Positions 37,850 to 47,090 of a stretch of DNA of 64,000 nucleotides are shown here, piece by piece (the stretch's first letter is position 1; every line of letters starts with the position of its first letter). Under the pieces are notes generated by a model that saw nothing but the letters and a program-made list of their open reading frames with translations, did not search any database and was not told the origin of the DNA. The position numbers and the translations under genes are program-made. The stretch is taken from assembly GCA_002356435.2 (NCBI GenBank), contig AP018040.2, positions 2,790,001 through 2,854,000 of the forward strand, in the 5' to 3' direction. The stretch is from Petrimonas sp. IBARAKI (GTDB lineage: Bacteria > Bacteroidota > Bacteroidia > Bacteroidales > Dysgonomonadaceae).

Positions 37850-39298
37850 ATGAAATTAAAAAAAATTAAAACTAACTGTTTGGCTGCTGTAGCTTGTCTA
37901 TTTCTCCCTCTTTCATTAACGAGTCAGGAACCTGTGAAACTGAGGAATAACCGTGAAATATTTGTAGATTACTTTTTAATTGAAAAGTTGAACAGCATCA
38001 ATCTAGTAAAGCATGCCCCCATTGATGAAGGTCCCGTGCTATATTTCGATAATCCATGGGAAGGTATTTTTAGCACTTATACTACAATAATAAAAGACAA
38101 TGATATTTATCGAGCATATTACCGAGGCGGAAGTACACATAACAATGGTTATACTAATGGAGAATTCACATGTTACGCAGAGTCAAAAGACGGAATAAAG
38201 TGGATCAAGCCAAACTTAAGACTGTACGAAGTTTATGATACATTTGAGAATAATATAGTAGTTGCAAACGAAGCCCCCGTGCAACACAATTTCAGTCCGT
38301 TTCTTGATAAAAACCCTAAAGTCCGATCAGATCAGAAATATAAAGCTTTAGGAGGGACTATAAAAGATAATATCGGTTTAATTCCTTACGCATCACCAGA
38401 TGGAATTCATTGGAAAAAAATGCATAATAAAGGTGTAATTACTAAAGGAAAATTTGACTCGCAAAATGTTGCATTTTGGTCCGAAAGCGAAAAATGTTAT
38501 GTTTGTTATTTTCGTACGTTAAATGATGGCTACAGATCAGTAAGCCACACAACATCAAATGATTTTATCAATTGGTCAGAACCACAAGCTATGACATTTG
38601 GCGATGCCCCTATGGAGCATCTCTATACTCAACAAACAAGTCCGTACTTCAGGGCTCCGCATATATATGTTGCAATTGGTGGCAGATTTATGCCCGGACG
38701 TCAGGTTTTGACAGAAGAACAAGCAAAAAAGCTCAACGTAAATCCCGGTTATTTCAAAGATTGCTCGGATGCCTTTTTTATGACTTCACGGGGAGGAAAT
38801 GTATATGATCGTACTTTTATGGAAGCATTTATCCGTCCAGGGATCGGATTAGACAATTGGGTCTCACGATCCAATTATCCTGCTCTGAATGTCGTACAGA
38901 CAAGTCCAACTGAGATGTCCATATACGTTAACCAGGATTACGCTCAACCTACAGCTCATTTACACAGATATTCTTTAAGATTGGATGGATTCACGTCATT
39001 GTCTGCTCCGTATAAAGGAGGGGAACTCCTCAGCAAAGCATTTACTTTTTCAGGCAAAGAACTTGAAATAAACTATTCAACCTCTGCGGCCGGTGAACTT
39101 AAATTTGAAATTCAAGATGAAGAAGGGAAGCCAATCCCTGGTTATACGATGGAAGATTCAGATACAATCATTGGTAATGAAATCTCGAGAATTGTAACCT
39201 GGAAAGGAAATAAAAACGTAGAATCACTAGCCTCAAAAACGGTTCGTTTAAGAATCCTCATGAAAGATGCTGATTTGTATTCGTTGAAATTTAATTAG
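37850..39298 (+). CDS. Exported beta-propeller protein, GH32/GH43-like fold (copy 2)
   Basis: 482 residues with signal peptide MKLKKIKTNCLAAVACLFLP and cleavage near LTSQ. Same architecture as the gene at 35032-36513: 'LRNNREIFVDYFLIEKL', 'DEGPVLYFDNPWEG', 'SKDGIKWIKP', 'FSPFLDKNPK'. Residues from about 235 to the end are identical to the other copy, whereas the first 234 differ at many positions. The substrate-facing N-terminal blades may thus have different specificities on a shared C-terminal scaffold. It starts 21 bases after the BNR gene. Confidence 0.6.
   Translation: MKLKKIKTNCLAAVACLFLPLSLTSQEPVKLRNNREIFVDYFLIEKLNSINLVKHAPIDEGPVLYFDNPWEGIFSTYTTIIKDNDIYRAYYRGGSTHNNGYTNGEFTCYAESKDGIKWIKPNLRLYEVYDTFENNIVVANEAPVQHNFSPFLDKNPKVRSDQKYKALGGTIKDNIGLIPYASPDGIHWKKMHNKGVITKGKFDSQNVAFWSESEKCYVCYFRTLNDGYRSVSHTTSNDFINWSEPQAMTFGDAPMEHLYTQQTSPYFRAPHIYVAIGGRFMPGRQVLTEEQAKKLNVNPGYFKDCSDAFFMTSRGGNVYDRTFMEAFIRPGIGLDNWVSRSNYPALNVVQTSPTEMSIYVNQDYAQPTAHLHRYSLRLDGFTSLSAPYKGGELLSKAFTFSGKELEINYSTSAAGELKFEIQDEEGKPIPGYTMEDSDTIIGNEISRIVTWKGNKNVESLASKTVRLRILMKDADLYSLKFN
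38554..39296 (+). repeat. Direct repeat copy 2 (743 bp), converted tract
   Basis: Partner of 35769-36511; see that entry. Only three synonymous differences were found across the tract, and the flanking DNA on both sides is unrelated or far more diverged. Confidence 0.95.
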
Positions 39299-39417
39299 AG
39301 CCAACCATTTTAGAATACAAGAGAACTTTACTTACTTAAAATAGTCATCGATCAGTAAATCCCAATCCAAAATTAACGATTATATTTCTTTTGATTATAT
39401 AATAAAAATAATAATAT

Positions 39418-40605
39418 ATGAATTTAAAATATTTTTCAGCATTAGTAATCGGAGTGTTTTTTTGTCTTACTTTTTGCACTACAAGAGAAAAACATAATAA
39501 TTTGGTAAAACATTTGGGAATAGAAAAAATTAAAGATGTTGTTATTTATGAAGATTCACAATTTTATTCTTCATTTCCTTCTGTTGTAAAAAACGGCAAA
39601 AACGATTTTATTGTCGCCTTCCGTCGTGCTCCTGACCGAAGAATATTTAATGAAAAAGGGAACAACCACGTCGATCCTAACAGCTATTTAATGATGGTGC
39701 GTTCAACTGATGGTGAGACTTGGACCAAAGATCCTCAACTTATTTATTCGCATCCTTTTGGCGGATCACAGGATCCCTGTTTATTGAAACTGAGTGATGG
39801 CACCCTGCTTTGTACTAGCTATACATGGGCTTTTTTAAGACCGGACGGAGTTGAAAACCTAAAACGCCCCGTTTTCGATATTGGAGGAGGGGTTATCTTC
39901 TTGGGAGGGTATTTGGTGCGTTCAACTGATGGTGGAAAAACATGGGGAGAGCCCATTTATCCGCCTCATGTTGATGAGGATATTTATTTGAGTGCTTTGG
40001 GAGAGTCCCTGCCAGCATACAATCGAGGTGCTCTTTATGAAGGAAAAAGTGGACGCATTTATTGGGTTGTTGCCGTGAATGATTCTATTCCAATAAAGAA
40101 AACATCCAATCACCTGATTGTATCAGATGATAAAGGTCTCACATGGAGCTATTCGGGGTTGGTTGCCACTGACGACAAAGCCTCCTTTAACGAAACTTCA
40201 ATTTATGAAACCCCAAAAGGAGATTTAGTGGCTTTTTTAAGAACCGCTAATATGGATGATCAAGCTTGTATAGCCCGATCCACAGATGGAGGAAAAACAT
40301 TTAAATGGGAGAAAATGGGCTTTCAGGGTCATCCTCTTAATGCGCTCCGACTTCCGGATGATAGAGTATTACTAACATATGGTTATCGTCATGTACCCTA
40401 CGGGATTCGAGCTCGAATACTTAACTCAGAATGTACCGACTTTGCAACCGCACCGGAGATTATTTTGCGGGAGGATGGTGGAAATGGAGATATTGGTTAC
40501 ACTTGGCCCGTACTACTTGATGAAAACAGGGTTTTGGTTGTATATTATTTTAATAAAGAAAACGGGACTCGACATATTGCTGGAACAATATTGGGAATAA
40601 ATTAA
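39418..40605 (+). CDS. BNR-repeat (sialidase-superfamily) lipoprotein
   Basis: 395 residues; signal ends CLTFC (Cys20), so probably a lipoprotein facing the periplasm or surface. Asp-box motifs: RSTDGETW (95-102), RSTDGGKTW, SDDKGLTW and RSTDGGKTF. An early 'IVAFRRAPDRR' segment occupies the place of the FRIP-type arginine motif of sialidases. Related members occur widely in Bacteroidota and Planctomycetes as exo-alpha-sialidase-like proteins of unproven specificity. It is the last exported enzyme before the cytoplasmic operon, whose transporter gene starts 64 bases downstream. Confidence 0.75.
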   Translation: MNLKYFSALVIGVFFCLTFCTTREKHNNLVKHLGIEKIKDVVIYEDSQFYSSFPSVVKNGKNDFIVAFRRAPDRRIFNEKGNNHVDPNSYLMMVRSTDGETWTKDPQLIYSHPFGGSQDPCLLKLSDGTLLCTSYTWAFLRPDGVENLKRPVFDIGGGVIFLGGYLVRSTDGGKTWGEPIYPPHVDEDIYLSALGESLPAYNRGALYEGKSGRIYWVVAVNDSIPIKKTSNHLIVSDDKGLTWSYSGLVATDDKASFNETSIYETPKGDLVAFLRTANMDDQACIARSTDGGKTFKWEKMGFQGHPLNALRLPDDRVLLTYGYRHVPYGIRARILNSECTDFATAPEIILREDGGNGDIGYTWPVLLDENRVLVVYYFNKENGTRHIAGTILGIN

Positions 40606-40669
40606 TCAATCAAACCATCTTCACTGTTCTGACAGAAAAAAATTATGAAGTTAAAAAGAATAATTATAT

Positions 40670-41938
40670 ATGATTGATCAATCAAAATCTATCCAAGCAA
40701 AACTCCCAAAAAATGCATGGTTAATTGTTTTTTTACTTTTCTGGGTGGGTGCTTTAAATTATCTGGATCGCAACACAATCGCCACCATGAGGAGTTCAAT
40801 CATTGAATCTATTCCGATGACAGATGCACAATTCGGAATATTGACTTCTGTGTTTCTATGGACCTATGCATTCTTCAGCCCTGTTGCCGGATTTATAGCA
40901 GACCGTTTTAGCCGGAGCAAAGTAATTATTTTCAGTTTCTTCATATGGTCATTAGTAACCTGGTTAACATCTTATGCGTCAACTTACAATCAACTTTTGG
41001 CAACAAGAGCTTTGATGGGAATAAGCGAAGCCTTTTATTTGCCAGCAGCAGGAGCATTAATTATTGATTATCACAGAAACTCCACTCAATCTATCGCAAC
41101 CAGTATTCACCTAACCGGAGTTACTCTTGGTTCCACATTAGGATTTATTGGAGGATGGTTAGCTGAAAAACACACCTGGCACTACGCTTTTCATGTTTTT
41201 GGCATATTGGGATTGGTCTATGCAATAATACTTCTGTTTCTTTTAAAAGACATACCCAAGAATTCAAGTGAAAGCAATAATAAGAATGAATCACAAGAAA
41301 AAGAAACAAATGGAAATGTCAATTTTGGATTAGCGGTTGTTGATCTGTTTAAAAATAGATCATTTATCTATTTGTTTTTATTCTGGGGTATTTTGGGAAT
41401 TGTCGGATGGACTATTATGGCTTGGCTACCAACTTTTTTTAAAGAACAGTTTAATCTTTCACAGAGTATGGCAGGCTTTTACGCAACCGCATTTCTTTAT
41501 CCTGCGTCCATAGTAGGATTATTGTTTGCTGGCATCCTATCTGACCGTTGGAGCAAGAGAAATAAGTATGCACGTATATTTGTTCCTATACTTGGCCTGT
41601 TAATTGCGGCTCCGTGTATCTTCTTTGCAAGCTATACCTCAATTTTATACATATCCATAGTTCTTTTTATGTTATATGGATTAACCAGATCATCAGTGGA
41701 AGCTAATTTTACACCAATTGCATGTAGTATTGTCAGTTTACGATATAGATCAACCGGATTAGGAATTTTAAACATGATTGCTACCACTGTTGGAGGTTTT
41801 GGCATCTATCTTACAGGAATGTTTCGTGATTTAGAGATAAGCCTTAAAATAATTTATCAAATGGTTGCTTTAAGCATAATCATTTGCGTATTTTTATTAT
41901 GGTTAATCAAGAGAGAACAAAGTAAAAAAAAGGTCTAG
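40670..41938 (+). CDS. MFS transporter, anion:cation symporter (ACS) type
   Basis: 422 residues with about 12 transmembrane helices and a central cytoplasmic loop (about 200-220). The opening 'NYLDRNTIATM' and 'DRFSRSKVIIFSF' match the ACS branch of the major facilitator superfamily, which carries hexuronates, aldonates and other sugar acids. As the first gene of a 14-gene block with very short gaps, it probably imports the compound that the following enzymes degrade, which suggests that the compound or a derivative is negatively charged. Confidence 0.85.
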   Translation: MIDQSKSIQAKLPKNAWLIVFLLFWVGALNYLDRNTIATMRSSIIESIPMTDAQFGILTSVFLWTYAFFSPVAGFIADRFSRSKVIIFSFFIWSLVTWLTSYASTYNQLLATRALMGISEAFYLPAAGALIIDYHRNSTQSIATSIHLTGVTLGSTLGFIGGWLAEKHTWHYAFHVFGILGLVYAIILLFLLKDIPKNSSESNNKNESQEKETNGNVNFGLAVVDLFKNRSFIYLFLFWGILGIVGWTIMAWLPTFFKEQFNLSQSMAGFYATAFLYPASIVGLLFAGILSDRWSKRNKYARIFVPILGLLIAAPCIFFASYTSILYISIVLFMLYGLTRSSVEANFTPIACSIVSLRYRSTGLGILNMIATTVGGFGIYLTGMFRDLEISLKIIYQMVALSIIICVFLLWLIKREQSKKKV

Positions 41939-42000
41939 TTCCACTATAAAAAAACTCGTATCAGATAAAATTAATATGATTTTCAGATAAAAACCCTTTT

Positions 42001-43002
42001 ATGAATCAAGTTTTTTATAATGAATCAGATCGTATTGTCTGGGAAGAAGACCTTGAGGACTTTATTCCTTACAAGATCTTTGACGCTCATGTTCACTTTT
42101 GGGACGATTCTTTTTTGCCATTGAAAGATCCTCAACGAAATAATTTTGTAAATTCTGATTTACAAATAACCGAGAGGTGGAACAAACAGATGTTTCCTGG
42201 TCGTGACTTTGATTATTTGGTATTTGGTATGCCACTAGCTAATGTTGATATAAAAGCCAATAATGAATTTGTTGTATCAGAACTTGCAGGAAAACCAAAT
42301 TCAAGAAAAAACAGACTGGTTACTCCTGAATGTAAAACTGAAGATATTTATAATGACGTTGTGAAGTATAATTTTGTGGGAATGAAACCGTATCGTCAGT
42401 TTTCCACCACAGGTGATATTAATCAATGTCGTATTCAAGACTTCTTGACACACCCACAGATGGAATTGGCTAATGAAATGGGGTTGTTTATTACATTACA
42501 TTTGTCTCGTTATCACGGGTGTGCGGATGAACAAAACCTGATTGACTTAGAAGAATATACCACAAAGAAATATCCTAATATAAAATGGATACTTGCTCAC
42601 TGTGCACGTAGTTTTACATACTGGCCTCTTCAAAAGGCAATTAACAGACTACGTCAAATACCCAACATATGGTATGACATATCTGCAGTTTCCGATGTGA
42701 TGGCACAATATACTTTACTCAGTAAAGAAGATCATCGGAGAATTTTATATGGTTCAGATAATTTCACGGCAAATGCCTTTCACGGAAGATATGTAGCTAT
42801 GGGAAGATTCTGGTATCAAATAGGAACGCCGGAATATGCGAAAAAAAATAATATTCATACAAATTCAAAACCTATATTGGCTATTTATGAGCAATTGTTA
42901 GCCTTTAAACATGCAGCACAACTTGCTCAATTAAGAACAGAACAAATTAATGATGTTTTTTATAATAATGCTAAAAAATTGTTTGACCTGAAGTCAATGT
43001 AA
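42001..43002 (+). CDS. Amidohydrolase-superfamily protein (Amidohydro_2 type)
   Basis: 333 residues, cytoplasmic. The metal-binding start of the barrel is FDAHVHFWDD (His30 and His32). 'WILAHCARSF' supplies a further His, and 'ILYGSDNFTANAFHG' the C-terminal Asp. This is the Amidohydro_2 class (lactonases, decarboxylases and hydrolases such as sugar-acid lactonases). In the operon it precedes an aminotransferase and a pyruvate-type aldolase, so it may open a lactone or hydrolyse an amide of the imported sugar acid. Reaction not identifiable. Confidence 0.75.
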   Translation: MNQVFYNESDRIVWEEDLEDFIPYKIFDAHVHFWDDSFLPLKDPQRNNFVNSDLQITERWNKQMFPGRDFDYLVFGMPLANVDIKANNEFVVSELAGKPNSRKNRLVTPECKTEDIYNDVVKYNFVGMKPYRQFSTTGDINQCRIQDFLTHPQMELANEMGLFITLHLSRYHGCADEQNLIDLEEYTTKKYPNIKWILAHCARSFTYWPLQKAINRLRQIPNIWYDISAVSDVMAQYTLLSKEDHRRILYGSDNFTANAFHGRYVAMGRFWYQIGTPEYAKKNNIHTNSKPILAIYEQLLAFKHAAQLAQLRTEQINDVFYNNAKKLFDLKSM

Positions 43003-43045
43003 TTAACAGTGATAATAATTCATTTTTTTATGCTAGATAAAAAAT

Positions 43046-44353
43046 ATGTCAAGAAGTCAAGAGTTATATAAAGAAGCGAAAAAGTTAATACCGGGAGGTG
43101 TCCAATTGTTGTCTAAGCGTCCAGAACAATTTTTACCAGAATTCTGGCCAACTTATTACAAAAAAGCAAAAGGTTGTGAGATATGGGATTTGGACGATAA
43201 TAAATATATTGATATGAGTCTCATGGGAATTGGGTCTTGTATATTAGGTTATGCTGATGATGATGTAAATTCAGCTGTATTAAAAGTTATTGAAACTGGG
43301 AACATGACTACATTGAATGCACCGGAAGAAGTGATACTGGCAAAAAAAATTATTGAACTTCATCCATGGGCAGAGATGGTTCGCTATGCACGTACCGGAG
43401 GCGAAGCAATGAGTGTAGCTGTCAGGATAGCAAGAGCTTCAACTAGAAAAGACATCATATTGTTCAGCGGTTATCATGGATGGCACGATTGGTATTTATC
43501 CGCTAATATTTCTAGTGATGCAGCCCTCGATGGTCATTTATTACCAGGGCTCAAACCGGCAGGTGTTCCAAGAAGTTTGAAAAACACTTCATATCCTTTT
43601 TTTTACAACGATGAAGAAGAGTTCTTGTCTCTCATTAGTAGATATGAGAATAATATTGGAGGAGTAGTTTTAGAAACTGTCAGAAATCTGAACCCCAACA
43701 AGAGTTTTTTAGTAACTTTAAAAAAAGAAACTATTCGTTTGAATATACCATTAATTGTTGATGAAATCTCAAGTGGATTTAGACTAAACTGTGGAGGAGC
43801 ACATTTGGTGCTTGGTGTGAAACCGGATATTGCCGTTTTCGCCAAAGGTATAAGTAATGGTTATCCTATGGGGATTATAATTGGTAATAAAAAGTATATG
43901 GATGCAGCTCAAAATACTTTTATTAGTAGTACTTATTGGACGGAAAAAATAGGGCCAACTGCTACTCTGGCTACAATAGAGAAAATGGAAAAATTGAAAG
44001 TACAGAGCTATATAATGGAAATTGGAAAAGAAGTTCAAGAAGCATGGATTTTTATGGCAAAAAAACATAATTTAGAAATAAAAGTTAGTGGCATTTATCC
44101 CTTAAGTCATTTTGAATTCGCTGAATTCCCATTAATATTAAAAACCCTGTTTACGCAAGAAATGCTCACAAAGGGCTTTTTGGCAACAACATCATTTTAT
44201 CCTTCTTATGCTCATAAACAGCAACATATTAAAAAATATATTTGTGCAATCGATCAAACATTTAAAATAATTAAACAATCGCTGAAAGAAGGAAATCCTA
44301 AGACGTATTTAAAAGGTCCAGAATGTCAATCAGGGTTTAAACGTTTGACTTAA
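43046..44353 (+). CDS. Class III PLP-dependent aminotransferase (GSA-aminomutase-like)
   Basis: 435 residues. PLP-binding lysine Lys267 in FAKGISNGYPMG, Asp239 in IVDEISSGFR, the phosphate-contact ARTGGEA (115-121) and the SGYHGWHDWY motif (141-150) match the glutamate-1-semialdehyde aminomutase branch of class III aminotransferases. Members outside haem synthesis move amino groups on sugars or polyamines. The operon setting, with deacetylase and deaminase-like enzymes, suggests it transaminates an amino- or keto-sugar intermediate rather than making haem precursors. Confidence 0.8.
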   Translation: MSRSQELYKEAKKLIPGGVQLLSKRPEQFLPEFWPTYYKKAKGCEIWDLDDNKYIDMSLMGIGSCILGYADDDVNSAVLKVIETGNMTTLNAPEEVILAKKIIELHPWAEMVRYARTGGEAMSVAVRIARASTRKDIILFSGYHGWHDWYLSANISSDAALDGHLLPGLKPAGVPRSLKNTSYPFFYNDEEEFLSLISRYENNIGGVVLETVRNLNPNKSFLVTLKKETIRLNIPLIVDEISSGFRLNCGGAHLVLGVKPDIAVFAKGISNGYPMGIIIGNKKYMDAAQNTFISSTYWTEKIGPTATLATIEKMEKLKVQSYIMEIGKEVQEAWIFMAKKHNLEIKVSGIYPLSHFEFAEFPLILKTLFTQEMLTKGFLATTSFYPSYAHKQQHIKKYICAIDQTFKIIKQSLKEGNPKTYLKGPECQSGFKRLT

Positions 44354-44381
44354 AACAGTCTAATTTAATTGGAATTATATT

Positions 44382-45176
44382 ATGAGAGAAAGTCGTGTAT
44401 TGAAAAAATTAAGAAACGGAGAAGTTGTAATTTGTTTTAAACTGAACTTATCAGGGGGAGAAGTTGCAGAAATTGCAGCCATGTCAGGATTTGACTGCCT
44501 ATGGGCTGATCGTGAACATGTTGCACAGGACTGGTCGGATATAAAAGCACAGAACTGGGTGGCTAAAGCATACGATACAGATTTGATGGTACGCGTTTCA
44601 CGGGGGAGTTACAGTGACTTGATAAAACCGTTGGAACTGGATGCCACCGGAATTTTAGTTCCACATATCATGAATGTGGAAGACGCAAAAAATATAATCC
44701 ATTATACCCGATTCCATCCTGTCGGCAGACGCCCGATTGATGGGGGAAATGCTGACGGTGGATATACGAACATTGCTTTTGATGAATACCTGAGAAAAGC
44801 AAATGAACAACGGTTTATTGCCTTACAGATTGAAGATCCTGAACCGTTGGATGATTTGGAAGCAATTGCTGCATTGGAAGGATACGATATGTTGTTTTTT
44901 GGACCCGGCGATTTCAGCCAGGGCATCGGTGCCCCTGGCGAATGGGAGCATCCGCAACTAACAGAAACACGCAGACGGGTAGCAGAAGTTGCATGTAAAT
45001 ACGGAAAATTTGCAGCAACTGTGGGAAGTCCGCAAAATGCCCAGGAACTAATCGACATGGGCTACCGTTTTATCAGTATGGGTGCTGACGTGATCGGATT
45101 AAGTTCATACTGCCATAACATTATGAACAACATCAATCAGGTAAAAGAAAAAAACAAATCTGCCGGAGTCTATTAA
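44382..45176 (+). CDS. HpcH/HpaI-family pyruvate aldolase
   Basis: 264 residues. Class II pyruvate-aldolase hallmarks: His46 in DREHVAQ (usual DxEH, with Arg in the middle), Arg71 in MVRVSRG, the metal ligand Glu151 in LQIEDPE, and Asp177 in FGPGDFSQG. Family enzymes cleave 2-keto-3-deoxy sugar acids or similar compounds to pyruvate plus an aldehyde. It ends two bases before the aldo/keto reductase gene, which could reduce the aldehyde product or act on a related aldose. Confidence 0.82.
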   Translation: MRESRVLKKLRNGEVVICFKLNLSGGEVAEIAAMSGFDCLWADREHVAQDWSDIKAQNWVAKAYDTDLMVRVSRGSYSDLIKPLELDATGILVPHIMNVEDAKNIIHYTRFHPVGRRPIDGGNADGGYTNIAFDEYLRKANEQRFIALQIEDPEPLDDLEAIAALEGYDMLFFGPGDFSQGIGAPGEWEHPQLTETRRRVAEVACKYGKFAATVGSPQNAQELIDMGYRFISMGADVIGLSSYCHNIMNNINQVKEKNKSAGVY

Positions 45177-45178
45177 CT

Positions 45179-46135
45179 ATGAAAAAAAGAAAATTAGGAA
45201 ATACGGGGATAGAAGTTTCAGAAATTGCTTTTGGCGGTGTTGAAATCGGACTCCCTTATGGTATTGGAGTCAACAGCGACAAGGATATGATCTCCGAAGC
45301 CAAAGCGATAGACCTGCTTCGTTTGGCACTGGATTCGGGTATAAATTTCTTCGATACAGCCCGGATGTACGGTAATAGTGAGCATATTATGGGTAAAGCA
45401 TTCCAAAATAAACGTAGTGAAGTAATATTGGCCACGAAATGTGTCCACCTGCTTGATAACGAAGGAAACTTACCACCAAAAAATAAATTAAGAGAAACTG
45501 TTGAAAAATCCATGTATGAAAGTCTGAAAGCACTTCAAACAGATTATGTGGATATTTTTATGCTTCACCAGGCAACCGTAAAAATTCTTGAAAACGAAGA
45601 AATCCTAACTGTTTTCTCCTCCCTGAAAGATAAAGGGTTATTTAAAGCAGCCGGCGTTTCAACATACACTACAGAAGTAACGGAAAAAACGATAGATATT
45701 GGATTCTGGAATATGATTCAGCTGCCTTTCAATCTTATGGATCAACGGCAAGGAGAACTGTTCAAGAAAGCAGATGAGAAAGGAATCGGCATTGTAGTAA
45801 GATCTGTTTTATTAAAAGGATTGTTAAGTGACAGGGGGAGAAATCTTCACCCAGCCCTCAAAGACGTAGAAAACCACATTGCAAAATACCATGAATTATT
45901 GGAAGGAACCAATTATAAATTGCCGGCATTAGCCACCAAATTTGCATTGTCATTTCCGGAAGTTTCTTCCGTATTGGTGGGTATTGACAAGCAAGAATAT
46001 TTGGAAGAAGCACTAAGAACGGTGGATGGAGTCTATTTAAGTAAAGAAAAACTGAATAAAGCGAGGCAATTAGCATATCCCGAACCGGAATTTATTAATC
46101 TTCCCTATTGGGATAAAATGAAATGGTTAACATAA
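45179..46135 (+). CDS. Aldo/keto reductase
   Basis: 318 residues with the catalytic tetrad in place: Asp59 and Tyr64 in FFDTARMYG, Lys87 in ILATKC and His130 in FMLHQA. It is of the class found in bacterial sugar dehydrogenase/reductase operons (NAD(P)H-dependent, cytoplasmic). The C-terminal 'ALSFPEVSSVLVGI' matches the family cofactor region. Gaps to neighbours of 2 and 18 bases make co-transcription near certain. Confidence 0.88.
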   Translation: MKKRKLGNTGIEVSEIAFGGVEIGLPYGIGVNSDKDMISEAKAIDLLRLALDSGINFFDTARMYGNSEHIMGKAFQNKRSEVILATKCVHLLDNEGNLPPKNKLRETVEKSMYESLKALQTDYVDIFMLHQATVKILENEEILTVFSSLKDKGLFKAAGVSTYTTEVTEKTIDIGFWNMIQLPFNLMDQRQGELFKKADEKGIGIVVRSVLLKGLLSDRGRNLHPALKDVENHIAKYHELLEGTNYKLPALATKFALSFPEVSSVLVGIDKQEYLEEALRTVDGVYLSKEKLNKARQLAYPEPEFINLPYWDKMKWLT

Positions 46136-46153
46136 CAGATAAAATTAAAATAC

Positions 46154-47080
46154 ATGATAAAAATTGGTATAATCGGAATGAGTCCTGGAAATGCTCATCC
46201 CTACTCATGGTCATCTATTATAAATGGAGTTTTTGATGCCGGTGAAATAACGAAAGTCGGTTATCCGGCTGTTGCAAATTATTTAGAAGCAAATAAAGAC
46301 ACACTCGGAATATCCAACGCAAAAGTGACGTGTGTATGGACACAAGACCGCGTAACTTCGGAAAGTATCGCTAAATCAAGCAGAATACCTCTAATAGTGA
46401 ATAAGCTGGAAGATATGATACCTCTCGTGGATGCAATCCTCTTGTCAAGAGATGATCCTGAAAATCATGTAGCTATGGCTAAACCCTTTTTGGAAGCGGG
46501 AATACCTATTTTTGTCGACAAACCACTTGCAAATACAAAAGAAGACCTGCAATACTTTGCTGATGAAAATGCTAAAGGTAAGCTGATCATGTCTTGCTCG
46601 TCCATGCGCTACGCCAACGAAGCCAGGATTGTAAAACAAGAGATTGACTCATTAGGTAAGCTCGAACTTGCAACAGCGGTGGGCAAAAAAGATTGGATCA
46701 AGTACGGCGTTCATATCGTGGAAGGATTATTCTCTATCTTGAATGACCCTAAACCCATATTTGTCAAATCCATAGGCAAAACAAACAAAGAGATCGTGTA
46801 TATTGAGTTTGCTGATGGTTTTCAGGCAACAATACATTTGTTTATGGATATTACGGGTACATTCCAGATATCCTTATTTGGACAACTGGGATGGCGATTA
46901 ATTGATATAAAAAACTCCTACTCTATGTTCAGAGACAACATTATTGAATTTGTCAGATCCGTAGAGCAAGGCACCTCCCGGCTTTCTTTCGATAAAACAG
47001 AAAATATCCTCCGGACCATCATCGCGGCTATCGAAAGTTCCAAGCAAGGAGGGAAAACCATAGATATGTCTAAGTTTTAA
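46154..47080 (+). CDS. Cytoplasmic Gfo/Idh/MocA family oxidoreductase
   Basis: 308 residues with no signal peptide, in contrast to the exported members elsewhere in the window. The Rossmann motif is KIGIIGMSPGNAHPYSW; the catalytic-lysine motif is FVDKPLAN (DKP for EKP). It is shorter than average for the family. It may oxidise or reduce a sugar or cyclitol with NAD(P). It has a 10-base gap to the SDR gene, and together with the aldo/keto reductase it gives the operon three different redox enzymes. Confidence 0.83.
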   Translation: MIKIGIIGMSPGNAHPYSWSSIINGVFDAGEITKVGYPAVANYLEANKDTLGISNAKVTCVWTQDRVTSESIAKSSRIPLIVNKLEDMIPLVDAILLSRDDPENHVAMAKPFLEAGIPIFVDKPLANTKEDLQYFADENAKGKLIMSCSSMRYANEARIVKQEIDSLGKLELATAVGKKDWIKYGVHIVEGLFSILNDPKPIFVKSIGKTNKEIVYIEFADGFQATIHLFMDITGTFQISLFGQLGWRLIDIKNSYSMFRDNIIEFVRSVEQGTSRLSFDKTENILRTIIAAIESSKQGGKTIDMSKF

Positions 47081-47090
47081 CAGATTAAAA

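Noticed and set aside
35769-39296. Flanking direct repeats as ends of a composite mobile element
   Set aside because: The repeats are coding parts of paralogous genes; there is no transposase, terminal inverted repeat or target duplication.
36545-40605. Calling the two BNR proteins GH33 sialidases
   Set aside because: Asp boxes are present, but the canonical FRIP motif and full arginine triad are not evident, and there are no sialic-acid lyase or kinase genes nearby.
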